Source: Vicia villosa
Taxonomy: Eukaryota; Streptophyta; Magnoliopsida; Fabales; Fabaceae
Direction of reading: 5' to 3'
Length of the DNA: 64,000 nucleotides
NCBI RefSeq assembly: GCF_029867415.1
Contig: NC_081181.1
Location: 76,418,144 to 76,482,143, forward strand
Shown here: piece after piece, positions 45,524 through 57,327 of the stretch
How positions within the stretch are numbered: position 1 is the first letter of the stretch
How the letters are laid out: every line of letters starts with the position of its first letter
Notes under the pieces: generated by a model
Seen by the model: only the letters and a program-made list of their open reading frames with translations
The model's database searches: none
What the model was told of the DNA's origin: nothing
Translations under genes and position numbers: made by a program

Positions 45524-47851
45524 ACCACTTGCTTTCTTTAATTTTTTACACAACTTCACCAATCATTTTAACCAATCAAATTAACTCATTTTTTATTCAT
45601 TTTTTACACACTTCTCATTTAATATATGTATTTTATGAATATAAAAAAAATCACAAAAATATATTTATTTAATACATTTTTAATTAAGTTTAAAATGACA
45701 TGTTTTCAAGTGTTCTTTAATACTTTAAAATATTGTTTTTCATTTGATTTTCAAACTTAATCACTTGTAAATATTTTGTGATCAAACCCTAATTATTTGG
45801 GTCTTAATTAAGCATGAAATTTGTTTTTTTTATTTTAATTAAGTTGACTTTTGTCAAAATGCAAACCGTTTTAAAACAAACGATCACAGTTTTTCAAAAC
45901 GATAAATCATTTCTTTTTGGTTTTCTTTTCAAAAGAAACTATTGATTAAATCTTTTTGGATTGATCAATTGATTTTCAAAAAAACATGGGCCTCTCGAAT
46001 ATTAGAGAGTATAAGTCCCTTTCATTTTTCTTTAAAACAATAAACTTCTTTCAAAACTTTCAAACTGTTTTCAAACGACGAAACCTCGCGTCTCTTTACA
46101 AAACAATCAACCATGTTTTATAAAATAAAACACGGGCCTCCACGTAGGTATAAGTCCCATTCCTGTACATGAAATTAGGTATTTCATTGTACACCCTTTT
46201 TGTACATACCTCGATCATTTGATTTTTAACTTTGAATAACAAATCAAAAATGAAGGTTTTCTTTAAATCTTCCCAAAAATACCATGGGCCTCCTTGTAGG
46301 TATAAGTCCCAAGCCCTTGTAAATACTTGTTTACATAGCTTTTGAATAAACTCAAGTGGGCCTCTCCCCGAGTATAAGTCCCGAGCCCCGTGTATACAAA
46401 TGGATCATGCTTACAGGTATATTTCCTTCATAAACTCCATTATATACACACACTTTGTCATATATATAACTGTTCATATTTGTTCATGTACTTGTTCATA
46501 TTTGTTCGTACTTGTTCATATCTTTGATTGTGTTATATATACTTGTTCAACTTAGTACAATACTAGGTTCCCCATAGCCTCCTATTGGGTTTCGTGCAAA
46601 GAATCTCCCTAGTTTAGGTTAGGACATAGAGTATGGTTTCCCGGTGAAATCGCTCTAAGAGCTCAAACCAACTATACCACGCCTCCTCTTGGGCTTCGTA
46701 CAAACGACTTGTCCCTCCCATAGCCTCCTTTTGGGCTTACAATGCAAGGACCCTGGATTGTCCCTCCCATAGCCTCCTCTTGGGCTTACAATGCAAGGAC
46801 CCTCGGATAGCCTCCTCTTGGGCTTCGTACAAGGACCCACGGGCTTCTTATAAGCATCCCCAATATCCAAATCAAATACGCTAGGAGATTAGACATTTTT
46901 CATCTCTATGATAGGAGTATCTCTTCTATATCATCACAAAAAATCAATCAATCAAACTTTTTTGCCACAAGGCTGGCTAATCAATCAAATAACTCTTTTT
47001 GCCACAAGGCTGGCTAATCAATCAAACCGTTTTTCCACCATACTGGCTGATTAATCAAAGTTTTTGTCACAAGGCTGACTTCATTGAAACTTTTGCCACA
47101 AGGCTGGCTGATTAATCAAAACTTTTTGTCACGAGGTTGACTTCATTGAAAGTTTTTGCCACAAGGCTGGTTAAACAACAAAAACATCTTTATCATTCTA
47201 AGCGCCATAAGTGGCACAGCCCAGGGCTTATAATGAAAAGATTTTCAAACAAAAATCAAACAGATGTATGTGATGATATAGATTAGATACATCGAACATT
47301 GAGACGACATTTGTCTCTTTTCCTTTGCTTCCACTAGCATAAGTGGGAACTACGATTGCTCTGACTTTCTCAACATCCCTTTGAGAATACGTAGGCACAA
47401 GGTCGTATCCTTGGCGAGCAAAACTTCTCTCTCAAACCATTCAAACCTTAGCACCCGTAGACCCCGAGCTACGGATGCTCTGATTCCCTCTAAGGGATAT
47501 GTATGCAGAGGATCGCGATGATCTTTGCGAGCATAATCAAACAAACCCCTTAGGTCCCACCTATTTCACAAGAACCTCCACCATAACATAGAATGAAACA
47601 AACATAACAAATAAACCTATAGAGTACTATAGATACGTTGGGTGCTAATACCTTCCCTTCGTATAACCAACCCTCTTACTCGGAATCTCTCCCCCACTTT
47701 TTAGGTTATTGCAGCTTTTTTCATTTTCCTACTTTGGAAACAATAAAAAGTTTGGTCGGAACAAAAAAAAAATCATTTTTTTTGAGCACTCGAGCCCAAA
47801 GAAGGCATCAGGTGTCTCATCCCGAAAAAGATACAATTTTTCCCCGCGACA

Positions 47852-48027
47852 ATAATAAACAAACAATATTCCTTTTCAACCTGTAGTTAAGAAATAGATA
47901 CCTTTTTTGTTTCTTCCTGTATACAGACTTCTTTACTTTTAAAAAACAGTTCCTTGTAAGAAGCAGTTAACTCATCATGAGTTATTTCTTCATTGCAACA
48001 GTCTACATCAGAAGCACACTTACCTAT
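47852..48027 (-). pseudogene. Fragment of a SIRE/Maximus-like Ty1/copia gag region
   Basis: The minus strand reads CASDVDCCNEEITHDELTAS followed by YKELFFKSKEVCIQEE and a stop. This resembles the Gag-linker region of SIRE/Maximus copia elements (the ...ELxxSYxELCxxSEEVC... pattern). Only ~58 residues remain, bounded on the left by the Ogre-like LTR end and on the right by another LTR start. It is probably the oldest layer visible in the nest. Confidence 0.55.
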
Positions 48028-48589
48028 TGTAACGCCCGAATATTTCATTAATTATTTAATTAAATATTTTCGGAGTATTATCACATTTAATTATTGGAAT
48101 TGTCGGAGTTGGGAATTATTGGTATTTTCTCGAGAGTATTATTTTAAAACGATGGATTGATTTTTAGTTGTAGGATATCATTGGAAATAATGTTAGAATA
48201 AATAAGGTTATTCATTTGGGCTTAGTTGTTGTAGTAATAAGGAGGTGTAGAATGGTAAGCCCACTAAGAGTAAATAAGAAACTATAAGTTATATTTAAAA
48301 TAGGTTTAGAAAATTAGATTATTATTCTATCAGAAGAGAAAGAAAAAGAATAAGGGTTCTGGCAGAGAGAAGGAGAAACTGTGAGTTACTGTGGCGAGGC
48401 ATAAAGACAAAGAGATAAAGCTAAGTTTGGAAATTCGACCGGAAACCGTTAGAACGCCCTTCTATCCAAGGTAAGGGTGGGGTTCGATCTCTATAAATGT
48501 GATTATGATAAACCATATGTGGAGTTAGGTTGTATGATTTTGTGCCAGGGGTGTTTGATGCTTTATGATGTTTGATGTTTAGGATAAAC
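48028..48589 (+). repeat. Probable LTR fragment (TGTAACGCCC terminus), plus orientation
   Basis: It begins TGTAACGCCCGAATATTT, very like the terminus of the minus-strand Tekay-type LTR at 56356, and is cut at 48590 by that element. GGTAAGGGTGGGG near 48470 and CTATAAATGTG near 48498 are present. The latter resembles 49076-49100 in the same orientation, which does not fit a simple inverted LTR, so assignment is tentative. Confidence 0.45.
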
Positions 48590-49791
48590 TGTAACACCCC
48601 AAATCTACCCCAAGCATTTATGCGGAAAAATCAGAGTATAAAAATTCTCAACAGAATCAGGATGTCACACATTCAACATAAACATAAACCTGTCATGCTT
48701 TTTAAACTAATATATAACACTATCAGGATTGGAGTGAACAAAACTCATAACATATATCTCAACTTCTGAATACATAGTATTCAGAGCATAACCGAAACTT
48801 AGGTTCAACATGCGACAGATTCACGATGATTCAACAATTGAGACATAACATCTTTTGAATCATAAAAAGCAGCAATACAAACACCTCGTCAAATACATCT
48901 TAAGGTTCGATAGACAAATAACAACATCAAGCAAGTGTTCATTTCCCCCCAAGTGCTACGTATCAGAGCAATGACACCCAGAACTCGACTATAAGCGGAA
49001 ATAACTACTCATCTGGATTACCTGCACGTTACCGACGTGGAGGCAACATTCAAACAGAAAGGGGTGAGATATCAAACTATATAAATAGGATTATGATAAA
49101 TCATATATTAGGTAATGAATATAAATTAATCACCGTTTCACACAACATCAACATAAATAACACAAAGAACATCATCAAAGAATAGTCTTGATATCAACAC
49201 ATCGGCATCTTCTACAAATCAACACATAAGCATCACAATGCATAAACAACAACTTCGATCAACAACAACTAACAACGACACAAATGCGACTCAACTGTGC
49301 ATATGCATGTGGTACCATTGGAGTAAAACTCCCAACTTAGAATATTGCCAGTAATTCTGAGGCATAAGGCAAAGCCTTCAACACGGTCACATATCAACAT
49401 CACACCGTTCAACTTTATGTTATGATATGTTATGCGGAAACATACAACGACCACGATTTGACAACCAAATAACAACAACACAACAACGGTCACATATCAA
49501 CAATCACACCGTTCAACTTTAGCCAAAGGCTCACAACACAATCTTAGCAACGAGATTATCAACTTCATAGCAACATATATACAATATCAAAATTCACTAG
49601 GAATCACACCTTAAGGCTACCCACAGAACAAATACAAAAAAAACAATATCGATAATCACAATATTCATCGCAACACAAGTATTTAATTTAAAACTACAAC
49701 TTTTAGTCAAATACATAAATGATTGTAATTCGTCGATATATCGAATAAAACAACCAACTCCTAAGTATTATCTTAATTAACTAAATATAAT
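48590..49791 (-). repeat. Tekay-like 3' LTR, first part
   Basis: It begins TGTAACACCCCAAATC on the plus strand and matches 60860-62061 with few differences. It is interrupted at 49792 by the Athila derivative. Confidence 0.92.
49787..49791. repeat. Target-site duplication ATAAT (left)
   Basis: Matches 54516-54520; the empty site is confirmed by the other LTR of the Tekay-like element. Confidence 0.92.
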
Positions 49792-50887
49792 TGATCAGTG
49801 CATTTTGATGCACATTCCTTTATGTTTGTACTTAGGCATTTCTATGGTTTGCTTTGTTTATTTTTCTATTTTATTATGTTTTTATATTTTAATTCATTTT
49901 TATTGTTATTTGATTTTCGTATTTAATTTTCAGCTTTAGCAGTCTGCACGGAAACGATCATAACTGGAGTTTCAGGAGTCCGATTGAGGCTTTCTAATAA
50001 TCGAAGGAAAGCTAAGAGAAAGATCTACAACTTTCGTGTTGGAGTCAAAGTCAGATTCGGAGCGCATATTTTCCAGAATTTCGTTTGAAGTTGCAGCATT
50101 AGTTTTATTTAGTTTTGGATCATTAGTTTTGGGCCTGGGTTATGTTTGTTTGACCCAGTTGGGTTATGACCCGAATTTCCTTTTGTCTTATCTTTAGTCT
50201 AGGTCTGGCCGTACAGCGGGATATCACTTTTTACTTTTCACCAAATAATTTTGAAAGCTTTGTACGAATGATGAGGAACTAATCCTCGAAGGCAATTTCT
50301 GCTGGTTACGGTTTCCAATACTTTGAGGTTTTTAATCTTTAATCCAATTTCTTTTCCCTTTCGATATTAATCTATATGTCTTGTTTGCTTAATTCGAGTT
50401 ATATAGAATATTATTGATTTATACCGATTGATTTATGTTCCTTGACTTTTATCGTACTTTATCGTTGCTTAATCGTTAAAGTGTGTATGTTAGAATCACG
50501 TTTGCTTAATTCGTGATTGTGCTCAATCCGTTTGCTTTATTCGGAAAATAGGAATGAAATCTTATAATGTCAATTTCGCTTGTTAATTGATGTTGTGATC
50601 GGTAGGGGAATAGAATCCGCTTAGGGGATTGAAGTTTATTGAACCAATGATAAGTCGGTAACCGAATCAGTAGAATTGTCGTTTTAGCTTATTCAGATAA
50701 TCACTTTTTCATAATAACTTATTTTCTGCATTTTTATAATTGAACACGAAACAACCCCCCCTTAATTCGAATTCCATTCGGTTAGTAACAACTAAGAATC
50801 CTTGTGAGACAATACTCGAGTCACTTGCCGCTATCTACAGTTTTATTCAAAACTACTCGTTTTTGATCCGCGCGCGACAACGGATCA
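49792..50887 (+). repeat. Athila derivative 5' LTR
   Basis: 1,096 bp from TGATCAGTGC to GGATCA, three bases before the PBS. Confidence 0.95.
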
Positions 50888-50890
50888 AAT

Positions 50891-50908
50891 TGGCGCCGTT
50901 GCCGGGGA
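50891..50908 (+). other. Primer binding site (tRNA-Asp type)
   Basis: TGGCGCCGTTGCCGGGGA, the complement of the 3' end of plant tRNA-Asp (…CGGCAACGGCGCCA). This primer is typical of Athila elements. Confidence 0.9.
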
Positions 50909-51304
50909 TTCTTGTTATTATTAATCGTTTTTAGAGTCATAGGTTTAGTGTTCTCGCGTTTAGGTTGTATTTTCCTTACGGTTTTGGTCAGTCCGCGTAT
51001 AGCGTAAAAAAAAAACGGTTCTTTTGGAAAATTGAGTTTGATCGATAATCTTTTTTTCCTACTGGGAGCAGAAAAATTATCAACCCCAAATCGCCAAATT
51101 CATCGTTTTTCTATTTTTAATGAATTTTTTACTATTTTCATAGAGTCGAAAAAATCCAAAAAAATTTTCAAAATTCTTATTTGTCTTAATTAGATTAAAT
51201 GTTGTGTTTTTATATTTTTATGAATTTATTTTAATTGTTTTTCTTCTTTCTATTTGTTTCTGCCTATTCGGGACATAGTTTGTATTTCTGTGTTTGTTGA
51301 TAAT
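50909..51304 (+). other. Athila derivative leader
   Basis: About 400 bases between PBS and the first ORF, T-rich, with no feature I can support. Confidence 0.6.
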
Positions 51305-52039
51305 ATGACTGAACAAAGAACTTTGACGCAGTTGGCTGTCAATAATATGAACTATAATGGTTTATGTATTGACTATCCTGCGGCTGATGCACCTTTTGAA
51401 TTGGAATATGGTTTAACACATTTGTTGCCTAGGTTTAATGGTTTTGCAGGTGAGGATCCGTATAAGCATTTGAATGAATTTCAGGTTGTGTGCTCTGCAC
51501 CTTTTGAACCTTCACTAGAGGATATTATCAAACAAATGGCTGAAAATAATCTTCAGTATCAACAACAAATAGATTCTACTCTTCAGACTTTGCAAACACA
51601 GATTGGACAACTTTCCACTTTGATGAATGCCATGCAGCAAGCTCAACGACTAAACCAACAACCTTTGGAAGAGAATTCTATTTTTGAAATTGAGTCGCTT
51701 TCTGAAAATGTTGATGATACTCGTAATGATTTGCTTGCATCTGATTTTCCATCACTGTCTGATTTTGATGATGTTTACTCATGTTCTGATTGTACTGACA
51801 CTAACATTTGTGTTGTATGTGCTGAGATTGATACTGCCTTGCAGGGTAACATATTTACTACAGGTGAAGTTCTTATCGATGAAGCTATTCAGGCAGCTGA
51901 TACTCTTGACATCCCGGCAACCTCAAGCACTCATTCCATTGAGCAGCCACTTTCCCCCGAGCTGAAACAACTTCCTGAAAATTTGAGATACGCTTATTTA
52001 GAGAGCAATAAAAAAACTCCCGGTTATAATTTCTTCTAA
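51305..52039 (+). CDS. Fused Athila Gag remnant with RT start
   Basis: 244 aa from the ATG at 51305. The start MTEQRTLTQLAVNNMNYNGL and GLTHLLPRFNGFAGEDPYKHL are the conserved N-terminus of Athila Gag. After ~75 residues it jumps to the Gag C-terminal region (IKQMAENNLQYQQQIDSTLQ, QTQIGQLS), with the capsid core missing. An acidic low-complexity stretch follows. The last residues (LPENLRYAYLESNKKTPGY) are the region just before Athila RT. The frame then shifts at an A-run near 52010 and ends at 52039. Another truncated Gag lacking capsid, in a different lineage from the Ogre mini-Gag. Confidence 0.75.
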   Translation: MTEQRTLTQLAVNNMNYNGLCIDYPAADAPFELEYGLTHLLPRFNGFAGEDPYKHLNEFQVVCSAPFEPSLEDIIKQMAENNLQYQQQIDSTLQTLQTQIGQLSTLMNAMQQAQRLNQQPLEENSIFEIESLSENVDDTRNDLLASDFPSLSDFDDVYSCSDCTDTNICVVCAEIDTALQGNIFTTGEVLIDEAIQAADTLDIPATSSTHSIEQPLSPELKQLPENLRYAYLESNKKTPGYNFF

Positions 52040-52430
52040 CCTTGATTTTGATCAAGAAAATAAGCTATTGCATGTTTTGAAGAAGCATAAGAAGGTGATT
52101 GGGTGGACATTGGCCGACATTTCCGATATTAGCCCGTCCATGATTTTGCATAGGGTCTCAGTTGAAGGGGAAGATGAAACAAAATTAGGGAGGCAGCCCC
52201 TCAATCTTTTTATCTTTAGTGTTGTGGAAAGGATCACGTGCCCATTCAACACTTTTATTTATCGAAGATTCTTCTTTGATCCTGGAATAAAAGGCGAAGG
52301 CTTTAATAAAAATTTCAAGTTCAATGGACATTACCCAAAGCTACTCCATGAGAGTCCCACTTTGGAAGAAGAGAATGTAGAAGATCCTTCACTAGAAAAG
52401 GCTGCTTATGTGATCACCTATCCTCCTTGA
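52040..52430 (+). pseudogene. pol: Athila pol remnant: RT N-terminus joined to integrase C-terminus
   Basis: In the next frame the peptide DQENKLLHVLKKHKKVIGWT and ADISDISPSMILHRVSVEGE matches the RT N-terminal part of Athila pol. It is followed by a short RT-like piece (ITCPFNTFIYRRF), then by a segment resembling the polyprotein C-terminus (GHYPKLLHESPTLEEENVED and the end VITYPP). RT catalytic motifs, RNase H and the integrase core are all absent, so several deletions have joined the ends. Confidence 0.7.
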
Positions 52431-53419
52431 CCACGCGGGTGTGTTCTTTTCTTTCTCTCCCTCTTACTTTATTATTTACGTCTTTTCATTGAGGACAATG
52501 TATGTCTAAAGTGGGGGGGGGAATCATTTATTTGTTTTGTTTTCTTTCAATTTTTTATTTGTTTTTGTTAGTATTTTGTTTAATTTCAATCAATAAAAAA
52601 ATGCATCTTCTTGAAAGTTTTGGGCTACAGACTGATTTGAGTCGAGTTTGCGGAAACTTGGGAAAAATTCACAAGATCGGTATCGTTCTAACACCGTAAG
52701 TCTCCTGCATATGGAAATTGATTTTAATTTGTTATTATGTTTTAGCCTTAATTTCTCATTCTTTGACAGCTCTTGAGTAGTTTATTTCACCAGTCGGCAC
52801 CATCTCTCACACACTTTACGCAAGAAGCCGATGAATATAAGTGAATGTTCCGAAAAGAAAAGAAAAAAAAAAGAGAAAAGAAAAAGGTAATACACCTTCT
52901 AAGTTTGGTGATCCTCACCTGGTCACTTAACCCAACGGTTGTATAATCTTCAAAAAAAAATTCAAAACTCTTTGTTAGTTGGTTCAACGGTTTCTGGTGC
53001 TGAACTTGGTAGGGAGGATTACGGTCCGATCCCCCGCAACTACATCTGAGTAAGCAAAGGGTTATGCCACGCAAGTACCGGAACCCCGTGCAAAAGGATC
53101 AGAGTCACTAACCTGTCCTGCTATAAGTGTGTGGAGATAACGGGCTTAATGTGATTGCGCCGGAATGAAAAAGAGCAAAAAGGATGAGTAAGTTAGGCTA
53201 TGGTATAATAATATGATTTGAATTGGTTTGTGTATTTAGGAGCCTTATGTCTGCACATCTGTGGTTAGTGTTCTTACGATGTCCTTAGTGTGCAAGATTA
53301 GTACCTATCGATGCAAACTTACCCAAAGAAGATTTGTAGCCTAGGATGAGTAATTGTTGATGTATTTCTGCTTTCTTTTCATTTTGCTCGGAGTGCAAAA
53401 GTTCAAGTGTGGGGGAATT
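52431..53419 (+). other. Athila derivative 3' UTR and PPT
   Basis: No coding sequence. It includes GTCTAAAGTGGGGGGGG near 52503, typical after Athila pol, an A/G-rich run near 52850-52890, and the PPT-like GTGTGGGGGAATT at 53407-53419 abutting the 3' LTR. Confidence 0.75.
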
Positions 53420-54515
53420 TGATCAGTGCATTTTGATGCACATTCCTTTATGTTTGTACTTAGGCATTTCTATGGTTTGATTTGTTTATTTTTCTATTTT
53501 ATTATGTTTTTATATTTTAATTCATTTTTATTGTTATTTGATTTTCGTATTTAATTTTCAGCTTTAGCAGTCTGCACGGAAACGATCATAACTGGAGTTT
53601 CAGGAGTCCGATTGAGGCTTTCTAATAATCGAAGGAAAGCTAAGAGAAAGATCTACAACTTTCGTGTTGGAGTCAAAGTCAGATTCGGAGCGCATATTTT
53701 CCAGAATTTCGTTTGAAGTTGCAGCATTAGTTTTATTTAGTTTTGGATCATTAGTTTTGGGCCTGGGTTATGTTTGTTTGACCCAGTTGGGTTATGACCA
53801 GAATTTCCTTTTGTCTTCTCTTTAGTCTAGGTCTGGCCGTACAGCGGGATATCACTTTTTACTTTTCACCAAATAATTTTGAAAGCTTTGTACGAATGAT
53901 GAGGAACTAATCCTCGAAGGCAATTTCTGCTGGTTACGGTTTCCAATACTTTGAGGTTTTTAATCTTTAATCCAATTTCTTTTCCCTTTCGATATTAATC
54001 TATATGTCTTGTTTGCTTAATTCGAGTTATATAGAATATTATTGATTTATACCGGTTGATTTATGTTCCTTGACTTTTATCGTACTTTATCGTTGCTTAA
54101 TCGTTAAAGTGTGTATGTTAGAATCACGTTTGCTTAATTCGTGATTGTGCTTAATCCGTTTGCTTTATTCGGATAATAGGAATGAAATCTTATAATGTCA
54201 ATTTCGCTTGTTAATTGATGTTGTGATCGGTAGGGGAATAGAATCCGCTTAGGGGATTGAAGTTTATTGAACCAATGATAAGTCGGTAACCGAATCAGTA
54301 GAATTGTCGTTTTAGCTTATTCAGATAATCACTTTTTCATAATAACTTATTTTCTGCATTTTTATAATTGAACACGAAACAACCCCCCCTTAATTCGAAT
54401 TCCATTCGGTTAGTAACAACTAAGAATACTTGTGAGACGATACTCGAGTCACTTGTCGCTATCTACAGTTTTATTCAAAACTACTCGTTTTTGATTCGCG
54501 CGCGACAACGGATCA
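53420..54515 (+). repeat. Athila derivative 3' LTR
   Basis: 1,096 bp, same ends as 49792-50887; about ten substitutions between the two. Confidence 0.95.
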
Positions 54516-56356
54516 ATAATATTAACTATTATCCAACAGGTTTTCAACAAAATAAATTAACCACACTTATCTACTAATGGAACTTAATTACCATATAAAT
54601 TTTCATTAACTTTCGGTTAACTAATTATACCGTTAAATCTATTAATTCGGCTAATCAGTTAAATTGGGACTGCTATCAATTCTAATTGTCTAAACCTGCC
54701 ATCAATTAATCAAACCTTCTATTAGTTTTAAATTTACTATTAGACCTGCCAATGATTTTTTTTCCATGTAACTTAATAATTTCTATTTCACCTAAACATA
54801 TGTGCATGCATAAGTTTACTAATGAAATATAATGTGCCAAAAGAAGAACCTTCATATGTTGTATCTACAAAACAAATAATGGAGAAAAGAAAAGAGAGTG
54901 GGACCACCATTCTCACGTGACCACCACCCCACTTGTATGTACATAACCTCTTTTAATTTCTTTGTTTCTTTTTCTATTCTAGTAGACATTATGTGTTTGG
55001 TTAATGGACAATTTTTCAATCAAAACCAACTACCTATTAAACAAGTTCCAAACATGGGATATAGATTATGTACACTCTAATTTCACATCATGGGGTGACC
55101 GTCCCACCTACTAGTGTGCATATATTTTTTTATTTTTTATTTATAAAGAATATTTAAATATAATACAATTTTGGTCGATTCGTAAAATATTAAAATTTCA
55201 ACAAAATAACACCACGGTGTTAATCTACTAATTAAACTTAGCTACCACGTAAATTTTCATCAAATTCCAGATAACTAATTATATCGTTTAATTCAACTAT
55301 TTCGGTCAAACGGGATTGTTTTAAATTATATAAATATATATCATATCATAATTACTACTGCTTCATACCATTCTATCATGTTTGTATCTTTAGTGAAAGT
55401 ATAGAAATAGAAAATAAAACAATATAATATATTAGGACAGCAAAGCCACAAAACAAACAACACACAGTGAAAATAAAAACGAAAATAACAAGATGCAATG
55501 GAAATAGTGTGAAACGACACACACTTGGCTTAAGGGTGTTTCAATTCCATTCTATATACATATATATACCATTATATATACATAATATATATATACATGC
55601 TAGCTAATATAAAACAATGAGACAGAAGGCACATGTATGAACAGGATATGAACAAGACAAAACAAAACTCCGTCTGTCACTTGGTTATGCCGGATGTCAA
55701 TGGCAGGCACAAGCGCCGAACCGTCCCATGGGCTATAGCGGTAGTCCCAAATATTTATTTAATTCCAGAAACAGTATCATCAACATTATAAAACCAATTT
55801 CAATTTCAAACACTCATAGAAAAATAAATTCAAGCAACACAATAACCCATCCCTACCCTAAACCCACATATAATCTATCATATTCCCATTTAGGTAGTAA
55901 GAATCCCCCCTTACCTTGGATTGAGTGCAACTCTACGAAATAAATGGAAAAATTTGAAGAAAAATGGCACTTGAGAGCAATCCTTTTGGTCTCTTTCTTC
56001 ACTTCTCAAGAACCGTAGCTCTCCACTCCTCTTTCTCTCTCTGTCCACAAATGAGCTTGCTGAGTTTCTATTTTTTTTCCAACAAATGAAATGTAGTACC
56101 ACTTAGTCCCTTATGTCATAATGGGTCCAAATTACACACCCCCTTAATACTCAATAACACCACAACTAAGCTCAATAATTATATTCATTTCTTAATATAA
56201 AAATAATACTATTATTTTTATTCTATAAAATAATATCCGATTATTTTAATATACCGACTTAATAAAACAATTCCGACTTCGACGATAAAATTTTCAATTA
56301 ATTAAAATATTCCAAAATATTTAATTAAATAAATAATTAAATATTGGGGCGTTACA
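54516..56356 (-). repeat. Tekay-like 3' LTR, second part
   Basis: Continues the LTR after the Athila insertion (the first five bases are the TSD) and ends GGGGCGTTACA at 56356. It matches 62062-64000 apart from the AT-tract and MITE present only there. Confidence 0.92.
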
Positions 56357-56370
56357 ACTCTCCCCCACTA
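56357..56370 (-). other. Polypurine tract of the Tekay-like element
   Basis: On the minus strand AGTGGGGGAGAGT abuts the LTR terminus TGTAACGCCCC. Confidence 0.8.
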
Positions 56371-56451
56371 GAATATTTTCGTCCTCGAAAATAGAAATTT
56401 ACCTGATTCAAACAACTCGGGATAGGAGTCTCGCATCCTGCTCTCCATCTC

Positions 56452-57327
56452 CTAGGTTAAGCTTTCACTAGCAGCTCCCAACCAGACAACTTTCACCAAC
56501 GCAATCTTTTTGCCCCTTAGAACCTTCATCTCGCGGTCCTCAATTCGCACAGGCATCGTCTCTACTGTGAGATTATCACGCACTTGCACATCATCCATCT
56601 CAATCACATGAGACGGATCGGAAACATACTTCCGGAGTTGTGACACATGAAACACATCGTGCAAATTAGCAAGATTTGGCGGTAACGCTACACGGCAAGC
56701 AACTTTTCCAACTTGATTCGATATCTGATATGGACCAATAAAACGAGGAGTGAGCTTTTTAGACTTCAGAGCTCGCCCAACACCAGTCACGGGTGTGACC
56801 CTCAAAAATACATGATCACCAGCTTGGAATTCCAAATCTTTCCTTCTCTTGTCATGGTAACTTTTCTGTCTACTTTGAGAAGCTTTCATCTTATCTCGAA
56901 TAAGCTTAACTTTCTCAGTAGTCTCCCTAACAATCTCGGGTCCAAGTACCACACTCTCACCCGATTCATGCCAACACAACGGAGTCCTACACTTCCGACC
57001 ATACAACGCCTCAAAAGGTGCCATCCCAATACTAGAATGGTAACTGTTATTGTAAGTGAACTCAATCAACGGAAGATAAGTATCCCACGAACCTCCCTGC
57101 TCAAGAACACACGCTCTCAACAAATCCTCTAATGATTGAATAGTCCTCTCGGTCTGACCATCAGTCTGTGGATGATACGCCGTACTCAACCTCAACTTAG
57201 AACCCAACGCCTCTTGTAAACTCTTCCATAAATCAGAAGTGAACCTCGGATCCCTATCTGACACAATACACAAAGGAACACCATGCAACTTTACAATCAC
57301 CCTAACATATATCTCTGCTAACTTCAT
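56452..57327 (-). pseudogene. pol: Integrase C-terminal half with truncated chromodomain
   Basis: Second and third catalytic residues of integrase are seen in VSDRDPRFTS and STAYHPQTDGQTER. A GPY/F module (FIGPYQISNQVGKVACRVAL) and LHDVFHVSQLRKYV follow. The C-terminus (VETMPVRIEDREMKVLRGKK, ALVKVVWLGAASESLT) is the start of the Tekay-type chromodomain, which targets integration to heterochromatin. A TAG at 56452-56454 replaces the Trp codon expected there (TGG to TAG); conserved-looking residues continue beyond it. Upstream the frame is broken near 57340. Confidence 0.87.

Larger units (their letters stand above)
44097..47851 (+). repeat. Ogre-like LTR in plus orientation, 3' remainder (target of the host Ogre)
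   Basis: It ends in CCCCGCGACA at 47851 and is the inverted homologue of 40069-42830 from about 45120 onward. The part 44097-45120 carries a TATA box and is unlike the host LTR's U3. Its start (TGTCAT...) is not seen: the host Ogre inserted into it, so the first few hundred bases should lie left of the window. No PBS follows at 47852, so it is a 3' LTR or a solo LTR. Repeats at 46680-46850 and 46960-47180 mirror those of the host LTR. Confidence 0.82.
49792..54515 (+). mobile_element. Internally deleted Athila derivative (Ty3/gypsy), non-autonomous
   Basis: Two LTRs of 1,096 bp (TGATCAGTGC...GGATCA) with about ten differences, PBS for tRNA-Asp, a Gag-like ORF, compressed pol remnants and a 3' UTR ending in a G-rich PPT (GTGTGGGGGAATT before 53420). 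Flanking duplication ATAAT (49787-49791 and 54516-54520). The intact empty site is visible in the other Tekay LTR (near 62056-62065, AAATATAATATTAAC). Confidence 0.93.

Noticed and set aside
50740..50934. Small ORF spanning the Athila LTR-PBS junction
   Set aside because: It crosses the LTR end and the primer binding site, and its counterpart in the other LTR diverges at the junction; not a gene.
51254..51304. Upstream extension of the Athila Gag ORF (17 residues before the ATG at 51305)
   Set aside because: The conserved Athila Gag start MTEQRTL lies at 51305; the extension has no similarity and uses an unlikely start.
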